Shown: positions 1-9,741 of the stretch, piece after piece
Position numbering within the stretch: position 1 is the stretch's first letter
Layout of the letters: every line of letters starts with the position of its first letter
NCBI RefSeq assembly: GCF_004346195.1
Contig: NZ_SMAK01000001.1
Coordinates: forward strand, 62,001 to 126,000
Origin: Tepidamorphus gemmatus
GTDB lineage: Bacteria; Pseudomonadota; Alphaproteobacteria; Rhizobiales; Tepidamorphaceae
Length of the DNA: 64,000 bases
Direction of reading: 5' to 3'
Made by a program: the position numbers and the translations under genes
The notes under the pieces: model-generated
The model's database searches: none
Seen by the model: only the letters and a program-made list of their open reading frames with translations
Told to the model about the DNA's origin: nothing

Positions 1-299
1 ATGTGCTGCCGCTGGCGCTGCCCGGCATCCTGACCGGCACGATCATCGGGCTTGCCCAGGCGCTCGGCGAGACGGCGCCGCTGCTGCTGATCGGCATGAA
101 CGCCTTCATCACCGCGCCGCCCGGCGGCCTGCTCGATGCCTCGACGGCCCTGCCGACGCAGATCTTCATCTGGGCGGACAGCCCCGAGCGGGGCTTCGTC
201 GACCGGACATCGGCGGCGATCCTGGTCCTGCTCGGTTTCCTGGTCCTGATGAACGGGATCGCCATCTTCCTGCGCCAGCGCCTCGAGCGCACCTGGTAG
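1..299 (+). CDS. pstA: Phosphate ABC transporter permease PstA, C-terminal end (partial)
   Basis: This is the last part of the inner-membrane permease PstA, which with PstC forms the phosphate channel of the PstSCAB importer. The gene enters from the left edge and its codons are in frame from base 3. About 98 residues remain. They include the permease motif region [20 protein letters not shown], the cytoplasmic loop that contacts the ATPase, and a last hydrophobic helix around [17 protein letters not shown]. The assignment is supported by pstB starting about 20 bases downstream, followed by phoU and phoB. Nothing suggests a broken gene; only the window edge truncates it. Confidence 0.93.
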   Translation, partial: VLPLALPGILTGTIIGLAQALGETAPLLLIGMNAFITAPPGGLLDASTALPTQIFIWADSPERGFVDRTSAAILVLLGFLVLMNGIAIFLRQRLERTW

Positions 300-318
300 C
301 CGGCGCTTCAAGGAGCAC

Positions 319-1146
319 ATGATGAACGACGCCGCAGTGATGGAACGTCCGGCACATCTGACGACGGTGATCCCCGACCCGGACATGAACCCGGTCAAGG
401 TGGAGGCGCGCGACGTGTGCGTCTTCTACGGTGCCAAGCAGGCGCTGTTCAATGTCTCGATCGACATTCCGGAGCGGTCGGTGACCGCCTTCATCGGCCC
501 GTCGGGCTGCGGCAAGTCGACGTTCCTCAGATGCATCAACCGGATGAACGACACGATCGACGGGACGCGCGTTACCGGCCGCATCACGCTCGACGGACGC
601 GACATCTACGAGCCGAGCCTCGATGTCGTGGAGCTGCGCGCCAGGGTCGGCATGGTGTTCCAGAAGCCGAACCCGTTTCCGAAGTCGATCTACGACAACG
701 TTGCCTACGGCCCGCGCATCCACGGCCTTGCGCGCGGCAAGGCCGAGCTCGATGCAGTCGTCGAGGCGAGCCTCAGGAAGGCAGGGCTGTGGAACGAGGT
801 GAAGGACCGGCTGGACGACCCCGGCACCGGTCTGTCGGGCGGCCAGCAGCAGCGCCTGTGCATCGCCCGCGCGATCGCCGTCAACCCGGAGGTGATCCTG
901 ATGGACGAACCCTGTTCGGCGCTCGATCCGATCGCCACGGCCCGCATCGAGGAGCTGATCGACGAGCTCAAGGCCAACTACTGCATCATCATCGTCACCC
1001 ATTCGATGCAGCAGGCCGCGCGGGTGTCGCAGCGCACCGCGTTCTTCCATCTGGGTAACCTGGTCGAGGTGGGGCCGACGCAGCATGTCTTCACCAATCC
1101 CAGGGACACCCGCACCCACGACTACATCACCGGCCGCTTCGGCTGA
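319..1146 (+). CDS. pstB: Phosphate ABC transporter ATP-binding protein PstB
   Basis: PstB is the ATPase that powers high-affinity phosphate import by PstSCAB. It also takes part in signalling phosphate status to the PhoR/PhoB system through PhoU. The 275-residue product has a Walker A motif GPSGCGKST (about residues 60-68), the ABC signature [14 protein letters not shown] and a Walker B VILMDEP, all intact. Length is normal for PstB. Two ATG codons lie side by side at 319 and 322. AAGGAG at 310-315 is better spaced for the one at 322, so the true start may be one codon later. The gene sits in the order pstA-pstB-phoU-phoB, probably one transcript. Confidence 0.97.
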   Translation: MMNDAAVMERPAHLTTVIPDPDMNPVKVEARDVCVFYGAKQALFNVSIDIPERSVTAFIGPSGCGKSTFLRCINRMNDTIDGTRVTGRITLDGRDIYEPSLDVVELRARVGMVFQKPNPFPKSIYDNVAYGPRIHGLARGKAELDAVVEASLRKAGLWNEVKDRLDDPGTGLSGGQQQRLCIARAIAVNPEVILMDEPCSALDPIATARIEELIDELKANYCIIIVTHSMQQAARVSQRTAFFHLGNLVEVGPTQHVFTNPRDTRTHDYITGRFG

Positions 1147-1183
1147 GGCAACGCCATCCTCCCGGGCGGCGCAGGAGAGGACC

Positions 1184-1906
1184 ATGACCGAACACATCGT
1201 CTCGTCCTACGATGAGGAACTGCAGAAGCTTTCGCTGATGATCAGCCGCATGGGCGGCCATGCCGAGAAGCTGCTCACCGACGCCATCACGGCGCTCAAC
1301 CGCCGCGACCAGGCGCTGGCGATGCGCACCATCGCGGCCGACGACGAGATCGATCGGCTCGAGCGCGAGGTGGAGGACCTTGCCATCCTGATGATCGCCA
1401 AGCGTCAGCCAATGGCACTGGACCTGCGCCAGATCATGGCGGCGATCAAGATCTCGTCGGATCTGGAGCGGATCGGCGATCTGGCCAAGAACATCGCCAA
1501 GCGGGCGGTTGCCGTGCAGTCCGAGCCGGGCTCGCGCCAGACCGTGCTCGGCATCGACCACATGAGCCAGATTGCGCTCGAGCAGCTCAAGAACGTGCTC
1601 GACAGCTTCGCCCGCCGCGATGTCGATCTGGCGTTGGAGGTCTGGGGACGCGATGCCGAACTCGACGTGATGTACACGTCGATCTTCCGCGAGCTCCTGA
1701 CCTACATGATGGAGGATCCGCGCAACATCACCTTCGCCACGCATCTGTTGTTCGCGGCGAAGAACATCGAGCGGATCGGCGATCACGTCACCAACATCGC
1801 CGAAACGGTGGCCTATCTGGTGCGCGGCGAACCCTTGCTCGAGAAGCGGCCGAAGATGGACCAGTCCAGCTTCGCCACCGCCGATCTGCCGCAGACCGAT
1901 GACTGA
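1184..1906 (+). CDS. phoU: Phosphate signalling complex protein PhoU
   Basis: PhoU links the PstSCAB transporter to the PhoR kinase and keeps the phosphate regulon off when phosphate is plentiful. The 240-residue product has two copies of the three-helix PhoU repeat. Each copy carries the family's metal-binding type motif: SSDLERIGDLAKNIAKR in the first and AKNIERIGDHVTNIAE in the second. The ATG at 1184 was chosen because it is preceded by AGGAGAGG at good spacing and gives the usual family length. An upstream ATG at 1085 would only read through the end of pstB. The stop overlaps the phoB start, so the two are probably translationally coupled. Confidence 0.96.
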   Translation: MTEHIVSSYDEELQKLSLMISRMGGHAEKLLTDAITALNRRDQALAMRTIAADDEIDRLEREVEDLAILMIAKRQPMALDLRQIMAAIKISSDLERIGDLAKNIAKRAVAVQSEPGSRQTVLGIDHMSQIALEQLKNVLDSFARRDVDLALEVWGRDAELDVMYTSIFRELLTYMMEDPRNITFATHLLFAAKNIERIGDHVTNIAETVAYLVRGEPLLEKRPKMDQSSFATADLPQTDD

Positions 1907-2621
1907 GCGGACGCACATGGCCAGGAATGCAAAGGTCCTGATTGTCGAGGACGAGGAACCGCTGACGCTGCTGTTGCGCTACAACCTCGAGGCCGAGGGC
2001 TATGCCGTCGAGTCGGTCGGCCGCGGTGATGAGGCGGAGACGCGCATCCGAGAGGTGACGCCGGATCTGGTGCTGCTCGACTGGATGCTGCCGGGCATCT
2101 CGGGAATCGAGCTGTGTCGCCGGCTGCGGGCGAGGCCCGAGACGGCAAACCTGCCGGTCATCATGCTGACCGCGCGCGGCGAGGAAAGCGAACGCATCCG
2201 GGGCCTGGCGACCGGCGCCGACGACTATGTCACCAAGCCATTCTCGCTGCCCGAACTGATGGCGCGGGTGAAGGCGATCCTGCGCCGGGCGCGGCCGGAG
2301 ATCATCGCCTCGGTGCTGCAGGCCGGCGATATCGAGCTGAACCGCGAGACCCACCGCGTCCGCCGCGGCGGCCGCGAGGTGCATCTCGGCCCGACCGAGT
2401 TCCGGCTGCTGGAGTTCCTGATGCAGAGCCCGGGCCGCGTGTTCACCCGCGAACAGCTGCTCGACGGTGTCTGGGGACGTGACGTCTACGTCGACGAGCG
2501 CACCGTCGACGTCCATGTCGGCCGGTTGCGCAAGGCGATCAATCGCGGCCGCAAGATCGACCCGATCCGCACGGTGCGCGGCGCCGGTTACGCGTTCAAC
2601 GAGCAGTTCGCCGCCAACTGA
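1899..2621 (+). CDS. phoB: Phosphate regulon response regulator PhoB
   Basis: PhoB is the OmpR-type DNA-binding response regulator that activates phosphate-starvation genes when phosphorylated by PhoR. The N-terminal receiver domain shows the acidic pair (VEDEE), the phospho-acceptor Asp in LVLLDWMLPG, the Thr in VIMLTARG and the Lys in YVTKPF. The C-terminal winged helix carries the recognition-helix region ERTVDVHVGRLRKAI. ATG 1899 overlaps the phoU stop (TGA 1904-1906). An in-frame ATG at 1917 is an alternative and would match the usual PhoB N-terminus a little better. The partner kinase gene phoR is not in this window. Confidence 0.96.
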   Translation: MTERTHMARNAKVLIVEDEEPLTLLLRYNLEAEGYAVESVGRGDEAETRIREVTPDLVLLDWMLPGISGIELCRRLRARPETANLPVIMLTARGEESERIRGLATGADDYVTKPFSLPELMARVKAILRRARPEIIASVLQAGDIELNRETHRVRRGGREVHLGPTEFRLLEFLMQSPGRVFTREQLLDGVWGRDVYVDERTVDVHVGRLRKAINRGRKIDPIRTVRGAGYAFNEQFAAN

Positions 2622-2810
2622 CAGCCGGGGGGCGCGCGGTCGGCCATCCACCCTGAACGGGCGCACGGCGAGTCGAGCGGTGCGGCAAGTGCACACGACC
2701 GGCGCGGTCGCGCCTGTCTCATTCAAGCGGCTGCGTCACTTCTGCCACCGCCCTTCCGCGGCAGTCCGCGCCGCCCGGCGGTGCGAATGGCGGCGCGGGC
2801 GGCGATGGCC

Positions 2811-3329
2811 TCAGCGTCCGCGCCGCCGGTCTCCGGCCGGCTGGTAGGCGATGCGGCAGTGATGTTCGCAATAGGGCATGCCGGGTTCCGAACGACGACC
2901 GCAGAAGTAGAATTCGGCGCTGCCAGGATCGCCGACCGGCCATTTGCAGGTCTGCTCGGTCAGCTGCAGGATCGTGACCCGTTCCTCCGGCAGGATGAAC
3001 AGCTCTTCCACCACCGCCGGCGCGCGGACCTGCACGACCACCTCCTCCTCCACCTCCTCGTCGAGCTCCGGCGACAGAGCGACCTTGAGGACCGTGTTGC
3101 CGATGACACGTGCCGCCGGGCGCGGCGGCAGCGAGGGTCGGCGCACCTTGCGCTGGCGGGGCGCCGCGGGTCGCGCCGCCTTGGCACGCCCCGAGAGCCC
3201 GAGCCGGTGAACCTTGCCGATCACCGCATTGCGGGTCACACCGCCCAGCTCGGCGGCGATCTGGCTCGCGCTCAGGCCGTCACCCCACAGCTTCTTGAGA
3301 AGTTCGACGCGCTCATCCGACCAAGACAT
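2811..3329 (-). CDS. gcrA: GcrA family cell cycle regulator
   Basis: GcrA is an alphaproteobacterial cell-cycle regulator that works with sigma-70 RNA polymerase and responds to GANTC methylation by CcrM. The 172-residue product starts MSWSDERVELLKKLW, the family's hallmark N-terminal helix-turn-helix, continued by AAELGGVTRNAVIGKVHRLG. A low-complexity basic and proline-rich linker follows, then the conserved C-terminal block with CKWPVGDPG, FYFCG and YCEHHCRIAY. The start at 3329 was chosen by this N-terminus; an upstream ATG at 3428 would add 33 unrelated residues. It faces away from argD across an intergenic region holding five GANTC sites. Confidence 0.95.
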   Translation of the reverse strand: MSWSDERVELLKKLWGDGLSASQIAAELGGVTRNAVIGKVHRLGLSGRAKAARPAAPRQRKVRRPSLPPRPAARVIGNTVLKVALSPELDEEVEEEVVVQVRAPAVVEELFILPEERVTILQLTEQTCKWPVGDPGSAEFYFCGRRSEPGMPYCEHHCRIAYQPAGDRRRGR

Positions 3330-3705
3330 TTCGCCGCTCCATATCGTCTGTGCGGACGGAATCCGGACCCCCGACGGAATCGCCCGACAGGCGAGCTCCC
3401 GCCCCTGCACCACAAATAGGTGATTCAACTGGTCCGCCGCACGAAATGTCGTATATCGACGGTTGAAGGCTACAATATGGGCGGACTCTCGGGCAACCCC
3501 GGCGCTTACCTTTCCTTAGCAATTTCCCCAGAAAGCGTCGGGGTGATTCGCGAATGCAACAGTGCCGGCCCGACGCCGCGGCCCGCGGTGTGCCGCCCGC
3601 CAGCAGGTCGCTGCAATTGACAGTGTCGGCCACGCAAATATTATGATCTGCATGATGCCGCCGTGGGAGGCGGCATTATTCGTTTCAGCATCAGGATCGA
3701 CGACC
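3330..3705. promoter_or_regulatory. Divergent gcrA/argD intergenic region with five GANTC sites
   Basis: This 376-base gene-free stretch lies between the gcrA and argD starts and should hold both promoters. It carries five GANTC sequences, the CcrM methylation target: GAATC at 3359-3363 and 3377-3381, GATTC at 3422-3426, GACTC at 3484-3488 and GATTC at 3545-3549. Methylated GANTC sites are the known binding signal for GcrA, so autoregulation or replication-coupled control is plausible. No CtrA (TTAA-N7-TTAA) or DnaA box was seen. An in-frame ATG at 3652 could extend argD by 18 residues. Confidence 0.55.
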
Positions 3706-4905
3706 GTGACGTCTGCGCTCTATCCGACATTCGCGCGGGCAGACCTTGCTTTCGAGCGGGGAGAAGGCGTGCGCCTGTTCACCGCCGATGGCACGGAGTA
3801 CCTGGATTTCGCCAGCGGCATCGCGGTGAACTCGCTCGGCCACTGCCATCCGCACCTCGTCAAGGCCCTGACCGAACAGGCCGGCCGGGTGTGGCATGTC
3901 TCCAACCTGTATCAGGTGCCGGGGCAGGAGGAGCTGGCGCGACGTCTGACGGAGAATTCCTTCGCGGATGCGGTGTTCTTCACGAATTCCGGCGCCGAGG
4001 CGCTGGAATGTGCGATCAAGACGGCGCGGCGCTATCACTATGCCTCGGGGAGTCCCGAGCGCTACCGCCTGATCACCTTTGAAGGCGCGTTCCACGGCCG
4101 CACGCTGGCGACGATCGCCGCAGGCGGCCAGCCGAAATACCTGGAGGGTTTCGGTCCGGCGGTTGACGGCTTCGACCAGGTGCCGTTCGACGATCTCGAT
4201 GCGGTCAGGGCCGCCATCGGCCCGCAGACCGCCGGGATCCTGATCGAGCCGGTACAGGGGGAGGGCGGCCTGCGGCCGGTGCCGTTTGCGACGATGCGGG
4301 CGCTTCGGGCGCTCTGCGATGAGCACGGTCTGCTGCTGATCGTCGACGAGGTGCAATGCGGCGTCGCCCGGACCGGGAAGCTGTTCGCCTATGAATGGTC
4401 AGGCATCGAACCCGACATCATGGCGCTTGCCAAGGGAATCGGCGGCGGCTTCCCGATGGGGGCCTGCCTGGCGACCCGCGAGGCGGTGAAGGGGATGGTG
4501 CACGGCGTGCACGGCACTACCTTCGGCGGCAATCCGCTGGCGATGGCCGTCGGCAATGCGGTGCTGGACGTGGTGCTGGAACCCGGGTTCATCGATCACG
4601 TGCGGGAAATGGGTCTCAGGTTCCGCCAGGGGCTGGCGCGGATTGCCGACGAGCATCCGGGGATCATCGAGACGGTCCGAGGCGAGGGCTTGATGATGGG
4701 CGTCAAGTGCCGTGTGCCCAACAAGGAGCTGGTTGCAGCGCTGCAGGCGGAAAGGTTGCTGTGCGTCGGTGCCGGCGACAATGTCGTGCGGCTGATGCCG
4801 CCGCTGATCGTCGAAGCGTCCGACATCGATGCGGCGCTGGATCGGATCGATGCCGCCTGCCGCGCCCTCGAGGCCGCGGCAGCGCTGCGGAGGGCGAGCG
4901 CATGA
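3706..4905 (+). CDS. argD: Acetylornithine aminotransferase ArgD
   Basis: ArgD is the PLP enzyme that converts N-acetylglutamate 5-semialdehyde to N-acetylornithine in arginine synthesis; family members often also act in lysine synthesis. The 399-residue product contains [18 protein letters not shown] near the N-terminus, [15 protein letters not shown], the cofactor-binding VDEVQ (Asp214) and the PLP lysine K243 in [14 protein letters not shown]. The GTG at 3706 was chosen because [20 protein letters not shown] matches the usual start of the family; the frame is open further upstream with an ATG at 3652. The stop overlaps the argF start by four bases (ATGA), so the two are coupled. Confidence 0.94.
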   Translation: MTSALYPTFARADLAFERGEGVRLFTADGTEYLDFASGIAVNSLGHCHPHLVKALTEQAGRVWHVSNLYQVPGQEELARRLTENSFADAVFFTNSGAEALECAIKTARRYHYASGSPERYRLITFEGAFHGRTLATIAAGGQPKYLEGFGPAVDGFDQVPFDDLDAVRAAIGPQTAGILIEPVQGEGGLRPVPFATMRALRALCDEHGLLLIVDEVQCGVARTGKLFAYEWSGIEPDIMALAKGIGGGFPMGACLATREAVKGMVHGVHGTTFGGNPLAMAVGNAVLDVVLEPGFIDHVREMGLRFRQGLARIADEHPGIIETVRGEGLMMGVKCRVPNKELVAALQAERLLCVGAGDNVVRLMPPLIVEASDIDAALDRIDAACRALEAAAALRRASA

Positions 4906-5822
4906 GCCGGACCTATCGCAATTTCGTCGATCTCAGCGAGATTCCTGCCGTCGAACTGCGGCGGATCATCGACGACAGCCGCCGGATGAAGGCCGACGGA
5001 GACGGGCGCGTGCCGCGGCTGGCCGGGCGAACGCTGGCCATGATCTTCGACAAGCCGTCGACCCGCACCCGCGTCTCCTTCGATGTTGCCATGCGGCAGC
5101 TGGGCGGCGACACGATCTTCCTGACCGGCAGCGAGATGCAGCTCGGCCGCGGCGAGACGATCGGCGACACGGCGCGGGTCCTGTCGCGCTATGTCGACGC
5201 GATCGTCATTCGCATCCTCGACCACAAGGCGGTGCGCGAGCTTGCCGACAACGCCACGATCCCGGTCATCAACGGCCTCACCCGCCTGTCGCATCCCTGC
5301 CAGGTGATGGCGGATGTGCTGACCTTCGAGGAGCACAAGGGTCCGATCGCCGGCCGTACCATTGCGTGGACCGGTGACAGCAACAACGTCACCGCCTCGT
5401 GGATCCATGCCGCAGCCCGGTTCGACTTCGCGCTGCGGATTGCCTCGCCCAAGGCTCTGGCCCCGCGTCCCGAGCTGATCGAGTGGGCGCGTGCGGAAGG
5501 GGCGTCGGTCACGGTCACCACCGATCCGTTCGAAGCGGTCGCCGGCGCCGACTGCGTGGTCACCGACACCTGGGTGTCGATGGGCGACAGCGAGCGGGAG
5601 CGCCGCCACAACATGCTGAAGCCCTATCAGGTCAACGACGCGCTGATGGCGGAAGCGGCGCCGGGAGCGATCTTCATGCACTGCCTGCCGGCCCACCGCG
5701 GCGAGGAAGTGACGGATTCGGTCATGGACGGCCCGCAGTCGGTGGTGTTCGACGAGGCGGAAAACCGGTTGCACGCCCAGAAGGGCATCCTGGCCTGGTG
5801 CTTCGGGGCCGGCGCGACCTGA
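4902..5822 (+). CDS. argF: Ornithine carbamoyltransferase ArgF
   Basis: ArgF transfers the carbamoyl group of carbamoyl phosphate to ornithine, giving citrulline in arginine synthesis. The 306-residue cytoplasmic enzyme shows the carbamoyl-phosphate motif STRTR (residues 53-57), [12 protein letters not shown], the DSNNV segment and the ornithine-site motif [10 protein letters not shown], all intact. Length is standard. The ATG at 4902 overlaps the argD stop, and the stop at 5820-5822 shares one base with the hslO ATG. argD-argF-hslO therefore form a tightly packed operon. argE, a later arginine-pathway gene, lies nearby on the opposite strand. Confidence 0.97.
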   Translation: MSRTYRNFVDLSEIPAVELRRIIDDSRRMKADGDGRVPRLAGRTLAMIFDKPSTRTRVSFDVAMRQLGGDTIFLTGSEMQLGRGETIGDTARVLSRYVDAIVIRILDHKAVRELADNATIPVINGLTRLSHPCQVMADVLTFEEHKGPIAGRTIAWTGDSNNVTASWIHAAARFDFALRIASPKALAPRPELIEWARAEGASVTVTTDPFEAVAGADCVVTDTWVSMGDSERERRHNMLKPYQVNDALMAEAAPGAIFMHCLPAHRGEEVTDSVMDGPQSVVFDEAENRLHAQKGILAWCFGAGAT

Positions 5823-6811
5823 TGGCCTCCCGCCCGCCTGCGGCCGCGGTGCTTGATGCCGCGGCGGACGATTTCGTGCTCCCCTTCGCGGTGGACGGTC
5901 TGGACGTGCGCGGCCGGCTGGTCCGGCTCGGCCCGGCCATCGACACGATCCTCGCCCGGCACGGCTATCCGGACTCGGTCTGCGCGCTGATCGCCGAAGC
6001 CGCGGCGCTGACCATCCTGCTGGGCTCGACCCTGAAGACCATGGGTCGATTCATCCTGCAGACCCAGTCCGACGGGCCGGTGCGGCTGATGGTGGTCGAT
6101 CTTGAATTGCCCGATCGGGTGCGCGCCTGCGCAAGTTTCGATGCCCGGCGCGTCGAGGCGCTCGAGCGCGCCGGCGAGGCACAGGCCGGCAACCTGCTCG
6201 GCGCCGGAAGTCTGGCCATGACGATCGATCCGGGGCCGCCGGCCTCCCGCTACCAGGGCATCGTGCCGCTCACCGGCGGCTCTCTGGAGGATGCTGCCCA
6301 TCTCTACTTCAGGCAGTCCGAACAGATCCCCACCTCGGTTCGGCTCGCGGCCGCGCGAGCCTTCCGCTCCTCGCCCGACCGCGACCGCGGGCTGCACTGG
6401 CGGTGTGGCGGCATCATCGTCCAGCACCTTCCCGCGTCCGGCCCCGCGCGGATGGCGGATCTGCCGCCCGGCGACGCGCCCGAGGGGGCGGCGCTCGACC
6501 CGCAGCTCGAACCGGACGAATGGAGCGAGGCGCGGCTGATCGCCGAGACGGTCGAGGACCACGAGCTGATCGATCCCTCGATCACCGCCGGCCAGCTGCT
6601 CTACCGGCTCTATCACGAGCGCGGGGTTCGGGTGTTCGACCCGCAGGCGATCGTCGAGCGCTGCCGCTGCTCGCGCGAGGGCATCACGGCGATGCTGTCG
6701 ACCTTCCCGGATGCTGACCGCGAACACATGGTTCGCGACGGCATGATTGAGGTGACGTGCGAGTTCTGCTCGACCCGTTACCGGATCGACCCAGCCAGCC
6801 TCGCGGGCTGA
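5822..6811 (+). CDS. hslO: Redox-regulated holdase chaperone Hsp33 (HslO)
   Basis: Hsp33 is a cytoplasmic holdase switched on by oxidative unfolding when its zinc-bound cysteines form disulphides. The 329-residue product has the N-terminal substrate-binding domain and, near the C-terminus, the redox switch CRC (Cys281, Cys283) and CEFC (Cys313, Cys316), so all four zinc ligands are present. The ATG at 5822 overlaps the last base of the argF stop. Co-transcription with the arginine genes is inferred only from spacing. No terminator is visible in the 237 bases between its stop and the end of argE, where no other gene was seen. Confidence 0.95.
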   Translation: MASRPPAAAVLDAAADDFVLPFAVDGLDVRGRLVRLGPAIDTILARHGYPDSVCALIAEAAALTILLGSTLKTMGRFILQTQSDGPVRLMVVDLELPDRVRACASFDARRVEALERAGEAQAGNLLGAGSLAMTIDPGPPASRYQGIVPLTGGSLEDAAHLYFRQSEQIPTSVRLAAARAFRSSPDRDRGLHWRCGGIIVQHLPASGPARMADLPPGDAPEGAALDPQLEPDEWSEARLIAETVEDHELIDPSITAGQLLYRLYHERGVRVFDPQAIVERCRCSREGITAMLSTFPDADREHMVRDGMIEVTCEFCSTRYRIDPASLAG

Positions 6812-7048
6812 AGCTGCGCTCGCCTGCGCGGCGGTCGCGGAGGCCATCCGACCGTCCACCCCCGGTGACATTCCGGACCGCCTTCGGGCCGGGGCGTGAA
6901 CGGGGTGGAGAGCCGATGGCGTCGTGGCATCCAGATCCCGATCCGTCGGCCATGCTTCGGCGCGGATGGGGCGGTGCGTGGGCCCGGCATGGGGGATGCC
7001 GGACTGGCACCCCGACTACGCCCCGACATGCGCGAGGACAGCCTGACC

Positions 7049-8218
7049 TCAGATGCCGGCGCGGGCGGTTTCCGCCAGGCGGGTCATGAAGGCGACGCAG
7101 GCGTCGATCTGCGCAGCCTCGATGTATTCGTCGGGCTGGTGCGCCTGGGCGATGTCGCCGGGGCCGCAGACGATGGTCGGGATGCCGCGTGCCTGGAACA
7201 GCCCGCCTTCCGTCGCATAGGCAACGGTCGAGGTGGTGTTGCGGCCGGTGAGCCGCATGGCCAGCGTCTCGGCGAGGGAACCGGGCTCGGGGGCAAGGCC
7301 GACGACGTCCACCTCGGTGATGGTGCGGATGTCGGTCGTCGCCGCGACCCGGCGCAGCTTCGGCAGCACCGTCTCGCGCGCGAAACGCTCGAACCGGGTC
7401 AGCAGGTCGCGCGCGTCCCTGCCCGGCAGCGAGCGCACCTCCCACAGAAACCCGCAATGAAGCGGCACGATGTTGTGGGCGGTGCCGCCCCAGATGCGGC
7501 CGACATGGACCGTCGTGTAGGGCGGATCGAAGCGTCCGCTGGGATCGCCGGCCAGGATCATGTCGTCGCGCATCCTGGCGATCTCGCCGAGCAGTTCACC
7601 GGCGGCAAGGATGGCGTTGGCGCCCCGGTCGATATGGGCGGAGTGGGCCTCGTGGCCGGTGATCTCGGTGCGGAAATCGACGATCGTCTTGTGGGCGTCG
7701 ACGACGCCCATCCGCGTCGGCTCGCCGACGATCACCGCGGCCGGCATCGGCAGATCTGCGCCGAGCGCAGCGATCATGCTGCGCACGCCGGTGCAGCCGA
7801 GTTCCTCGTCATAGGACAGGGCGAGATGCACCGGGCTCGCCAGCGGCTTCTCCAGCAAGGTCGGCACCATGGCCAGCGCGGTGGCGACGAAGCCCTTCAT
7901 GTCGGCAGTGCCGCGGCCATAGAGGCGGCCCGATCGTTCGGTCAGGGTGAACGGGTCGGTCGTCCAGGGCTGGCCGTCGACGGGGACGCAATCGGTATGA
8001 CCTGAAAGCGCGATGCCGCCACGGTCGGTCGGGCCGATGGTCGCGAACAGATTGGCCTTGGTGCCGTCCTCGTTCGGTACCAGATGCGCCTCGATGCCGT
8101 GGTCTGCCAGGTAATCCCGGACGAACCGGATGAGCGGCAGGTTCGAGTTCCGGCTCGTCGTGTCGAACGCGACGAGACGGGCGAGCATCTCCTTCGGCGC
8201 GTAGATCGGGCCTGTCAA
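7049..8218 (-). CDS. argE: Acetylornithine deacetylase ArgE (M20 family)
   Basis: ArgE hydrolyses N-acetylornithine to ornithine and acetate. The 389-residue M20 metallopeptidase-type protein has the first metal motif SGHTDCVPVDG, the bridging Asp in GRGTADMKGF, the general-base Glu pair in LSYDEELGCTG, the Glu in VIVGEPTRMG, and the C-terminal His in GDIAQAHQPDEY. All expected zinc ligands are present. It is transcribed away from the RND pump genes across a 152-base gap. Related M20 enzymes such as succinyl-diaminopimelate desuccinylase are possible, but the sequence pattern and the closeness of argD and argF favour ArgE. Confidence 0.9.
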   Translation of the reverse strand: MTGPIYAPKEMLARLVAFDTTSRNSNLPLIRFVRDYLADHGIEAHLVPNEDGTKANLFATIGPTDRGGIALSGHTDCVPVDGQPWTTDPFTLTERSGRLYGRGTADMKGFVATALAMVPTLLEKPLASPVHLALSYDEELGCTGVRSMIAALGADLPMPAAVIVGEPTRMGVVDAHKTIVDFRTEITGHEAHSAHIDRGANAILAAGELLGEIARMRDDMILAGDPSGRFDPPYTTVHVGRIWGGTAHNIVPLHCGFLWEVRSLPGRDARDLLTRFERFARETVLPKLRRVAATTDIRTITEVDVVGLAPEPGSLAETLAMRLTGRNTTSTVAYATEGGLFQARGIPTIVCGPGDIAQAHQPDEYIEAAQIDACVAFMTRLAETARAGI

Positions 8219-8370
8219 TGGAAGATCCTGTGTCGTGTGACCGAGCCGGGATACTTAGCGACAAAGTCGCGCTCGTCAAACGTCTGTCCGATCCGATATA
8301 TCTCCTGGAATGAATTGGGGATCGTCTTGGTCGGGGGCGCGATCGAACGAACCTTCAGGGACCGCCGGCC

Positions 8371-9741
8371 GTGAAGCCGCCTGAACATCAACCTGGTCTG
8401 CGTCCGGCCTGGACGGTGGGGCGAATGCTTGCCCTTGCCGTGAAGGGACTGTTGCCGCTCGCCGTGCTGGCCGGGACAGCCTGGGGTTACATGGTGCTGC
8501 AGGCCTCGAAGCCGCAGGTTCCCCACGCCGAGCGGCAGGAGCGGGTCTTCACCGTCGAGACCGTCGAGGCCGTCTACGCCAGCCATCGCCCCCGCATCGT
8601 CGCCTACGGAACCATCACGCCGGGCCGGCAGGTTGCCCTGCGCGCGCTTGTCGCAGGCGAGGTCGTGGCGATCGGCGAGGCGCTGCGCGAGGGCGGCAGC
8701 GTTGATGCCGGCGAGCCGCTCGTCTCGGTCGATCCGTTCCAGTATGAGGGGGCGCTCATCGAGGCGCGGGCCGACCTCCAGGAGGCGCGGGCGCGGCTGG
8801 CGGAGCGCGAGGCCTCGATCGGGCTGCAGCAGATTACCCTCGAAAATGCACGCGAGCAGCTGGCGATCGCCGAACGCGATCTCGATCGGGCGCGCACGCT
8901 GTCGCAGCGCGGTTCGCTTGCCCAGCAGTCGCTGGAGGCGCGCCAGCTTACCGTCGCGCAGCGACGGCTCGCCGTGCAGACCGCCGAATCGACGCTGGAA
9001 ATCCAGCGGGCCCAGCGCGAACAGCTCGAAGCCCAGATCGCCCGGCTGGAATGGCGTGTGCAGCTGGCCGAACGCAATCTGTCGAACGTCGTGCTGAAGG
9101 CGCCCTTCAATGCCTATGTCGGCTCGGTCGCGGCCGAGGTTGGCAAGCTGCTCAGCGTCAACGACGTCGTGGCCGTTCTCGTCGCGCGCGACGACTTCGA
9201 CGTCCGATTTGCGCTCACCGACGCACAGTATGGCCGGCTGGTGTCGGATGGCCTGCTCGGCCGTCCGGTGTCGGTGACCTGGCGGATGGGCCGGGAGAAG
9301 CGGACGCATCAGGCGACCATCGAGCGCATTGCACCGGAGATCGCCGCGCAGCGCGGCGGTGTCGACGTCTATGCCCGCATCGACACCGACTCGACACCGG
9401 CGCATCTGCGGCCGGGCGCCTTTGTCGAGGTCGAGCTCGACGACAGTACCTACGAGCGGGTGGTGCGCGTCCCCTCCTCGGCGCTCTACGGCACCGACCG
9501 CATCTACGTCGTCGAGGGCGGGCGGCTCGCCGGCCGATCGGTCGAGGTCGTCGGCTATGACGGCGCCGACCTGCTGATACGGGGGGAGGTCGCGGACGGC
9601 GAGCGCATCGTCACGACGCGCATCACCGGCGCCGGTGACGGGGTGAAGGTGCAGGAGCAGGCGTCCTTGCCGGCACCCGCCGGCGGGCGGGTACCGGCCG
9701 CGGAACATCAGTCGGCCGTGGAGCGCGACGACCATGGCTGA
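8371..9741 (+). CDS. RND efflux periplasmic adaptor (HlyD/MFP family)
   Basis: This 456-residue protein is the membrane-fusion subunit that couples an inner-membrane RND pump to an outer-membrane channel. It has an N-terminal membrane anchor (about residues 24-44), a split lipoyl-like domain (GEVVAIGEALREGGSVDAGE early and LKAPFNAYVGSV later), and between them a long coiled-coil hairpin rich in Glu, Arg and Ala (about residues 130-235). Its stop overlaps the start of the pump gene by eight bases. No outer-membrane channel gene is nearby, so a TolC-like protein elsewhere is presumed. The substrate cannot be told from sequence. Confidence 0.88.
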   Translation: MKPPEHQPGLRPAWTVGRMLALAVKGLLPLAVLAGTAWGYMVLQASKPQVPHAERQERVFTVETVEAVYASHRPRIVAYGTITPGRQVALRALVAGEVVAIGEALREGGSVDAGEPLVSVDPFQYEGALIEARADLQEARARLAEREASIGLQQITLENAREQLAIAERDLDRARTLSQRGSLAQQSLEARQLTVAQRRLAVQTAESTLEIQRAQREQLEAQIARLEWRVQLAERNLSNVVLKAPFNAYVGSVAAEVGKLLSVNDVVAVLVARDDFDVRFALTDAQYGRLVSDGLLGRPVSVTWRMGREKRTHQATIERIAPEIAAQRGGVDVYARIDTDSTPAHLRPGAFVEVELDDSTYERVVRVPSSALYGTDRIYVVEGGRLAGRSVEVVGYDGADLLIRGEVADGERIVTTRITGAGDGVKVQEQASLPAPAGGRVPAAEHQSAVERDDHG

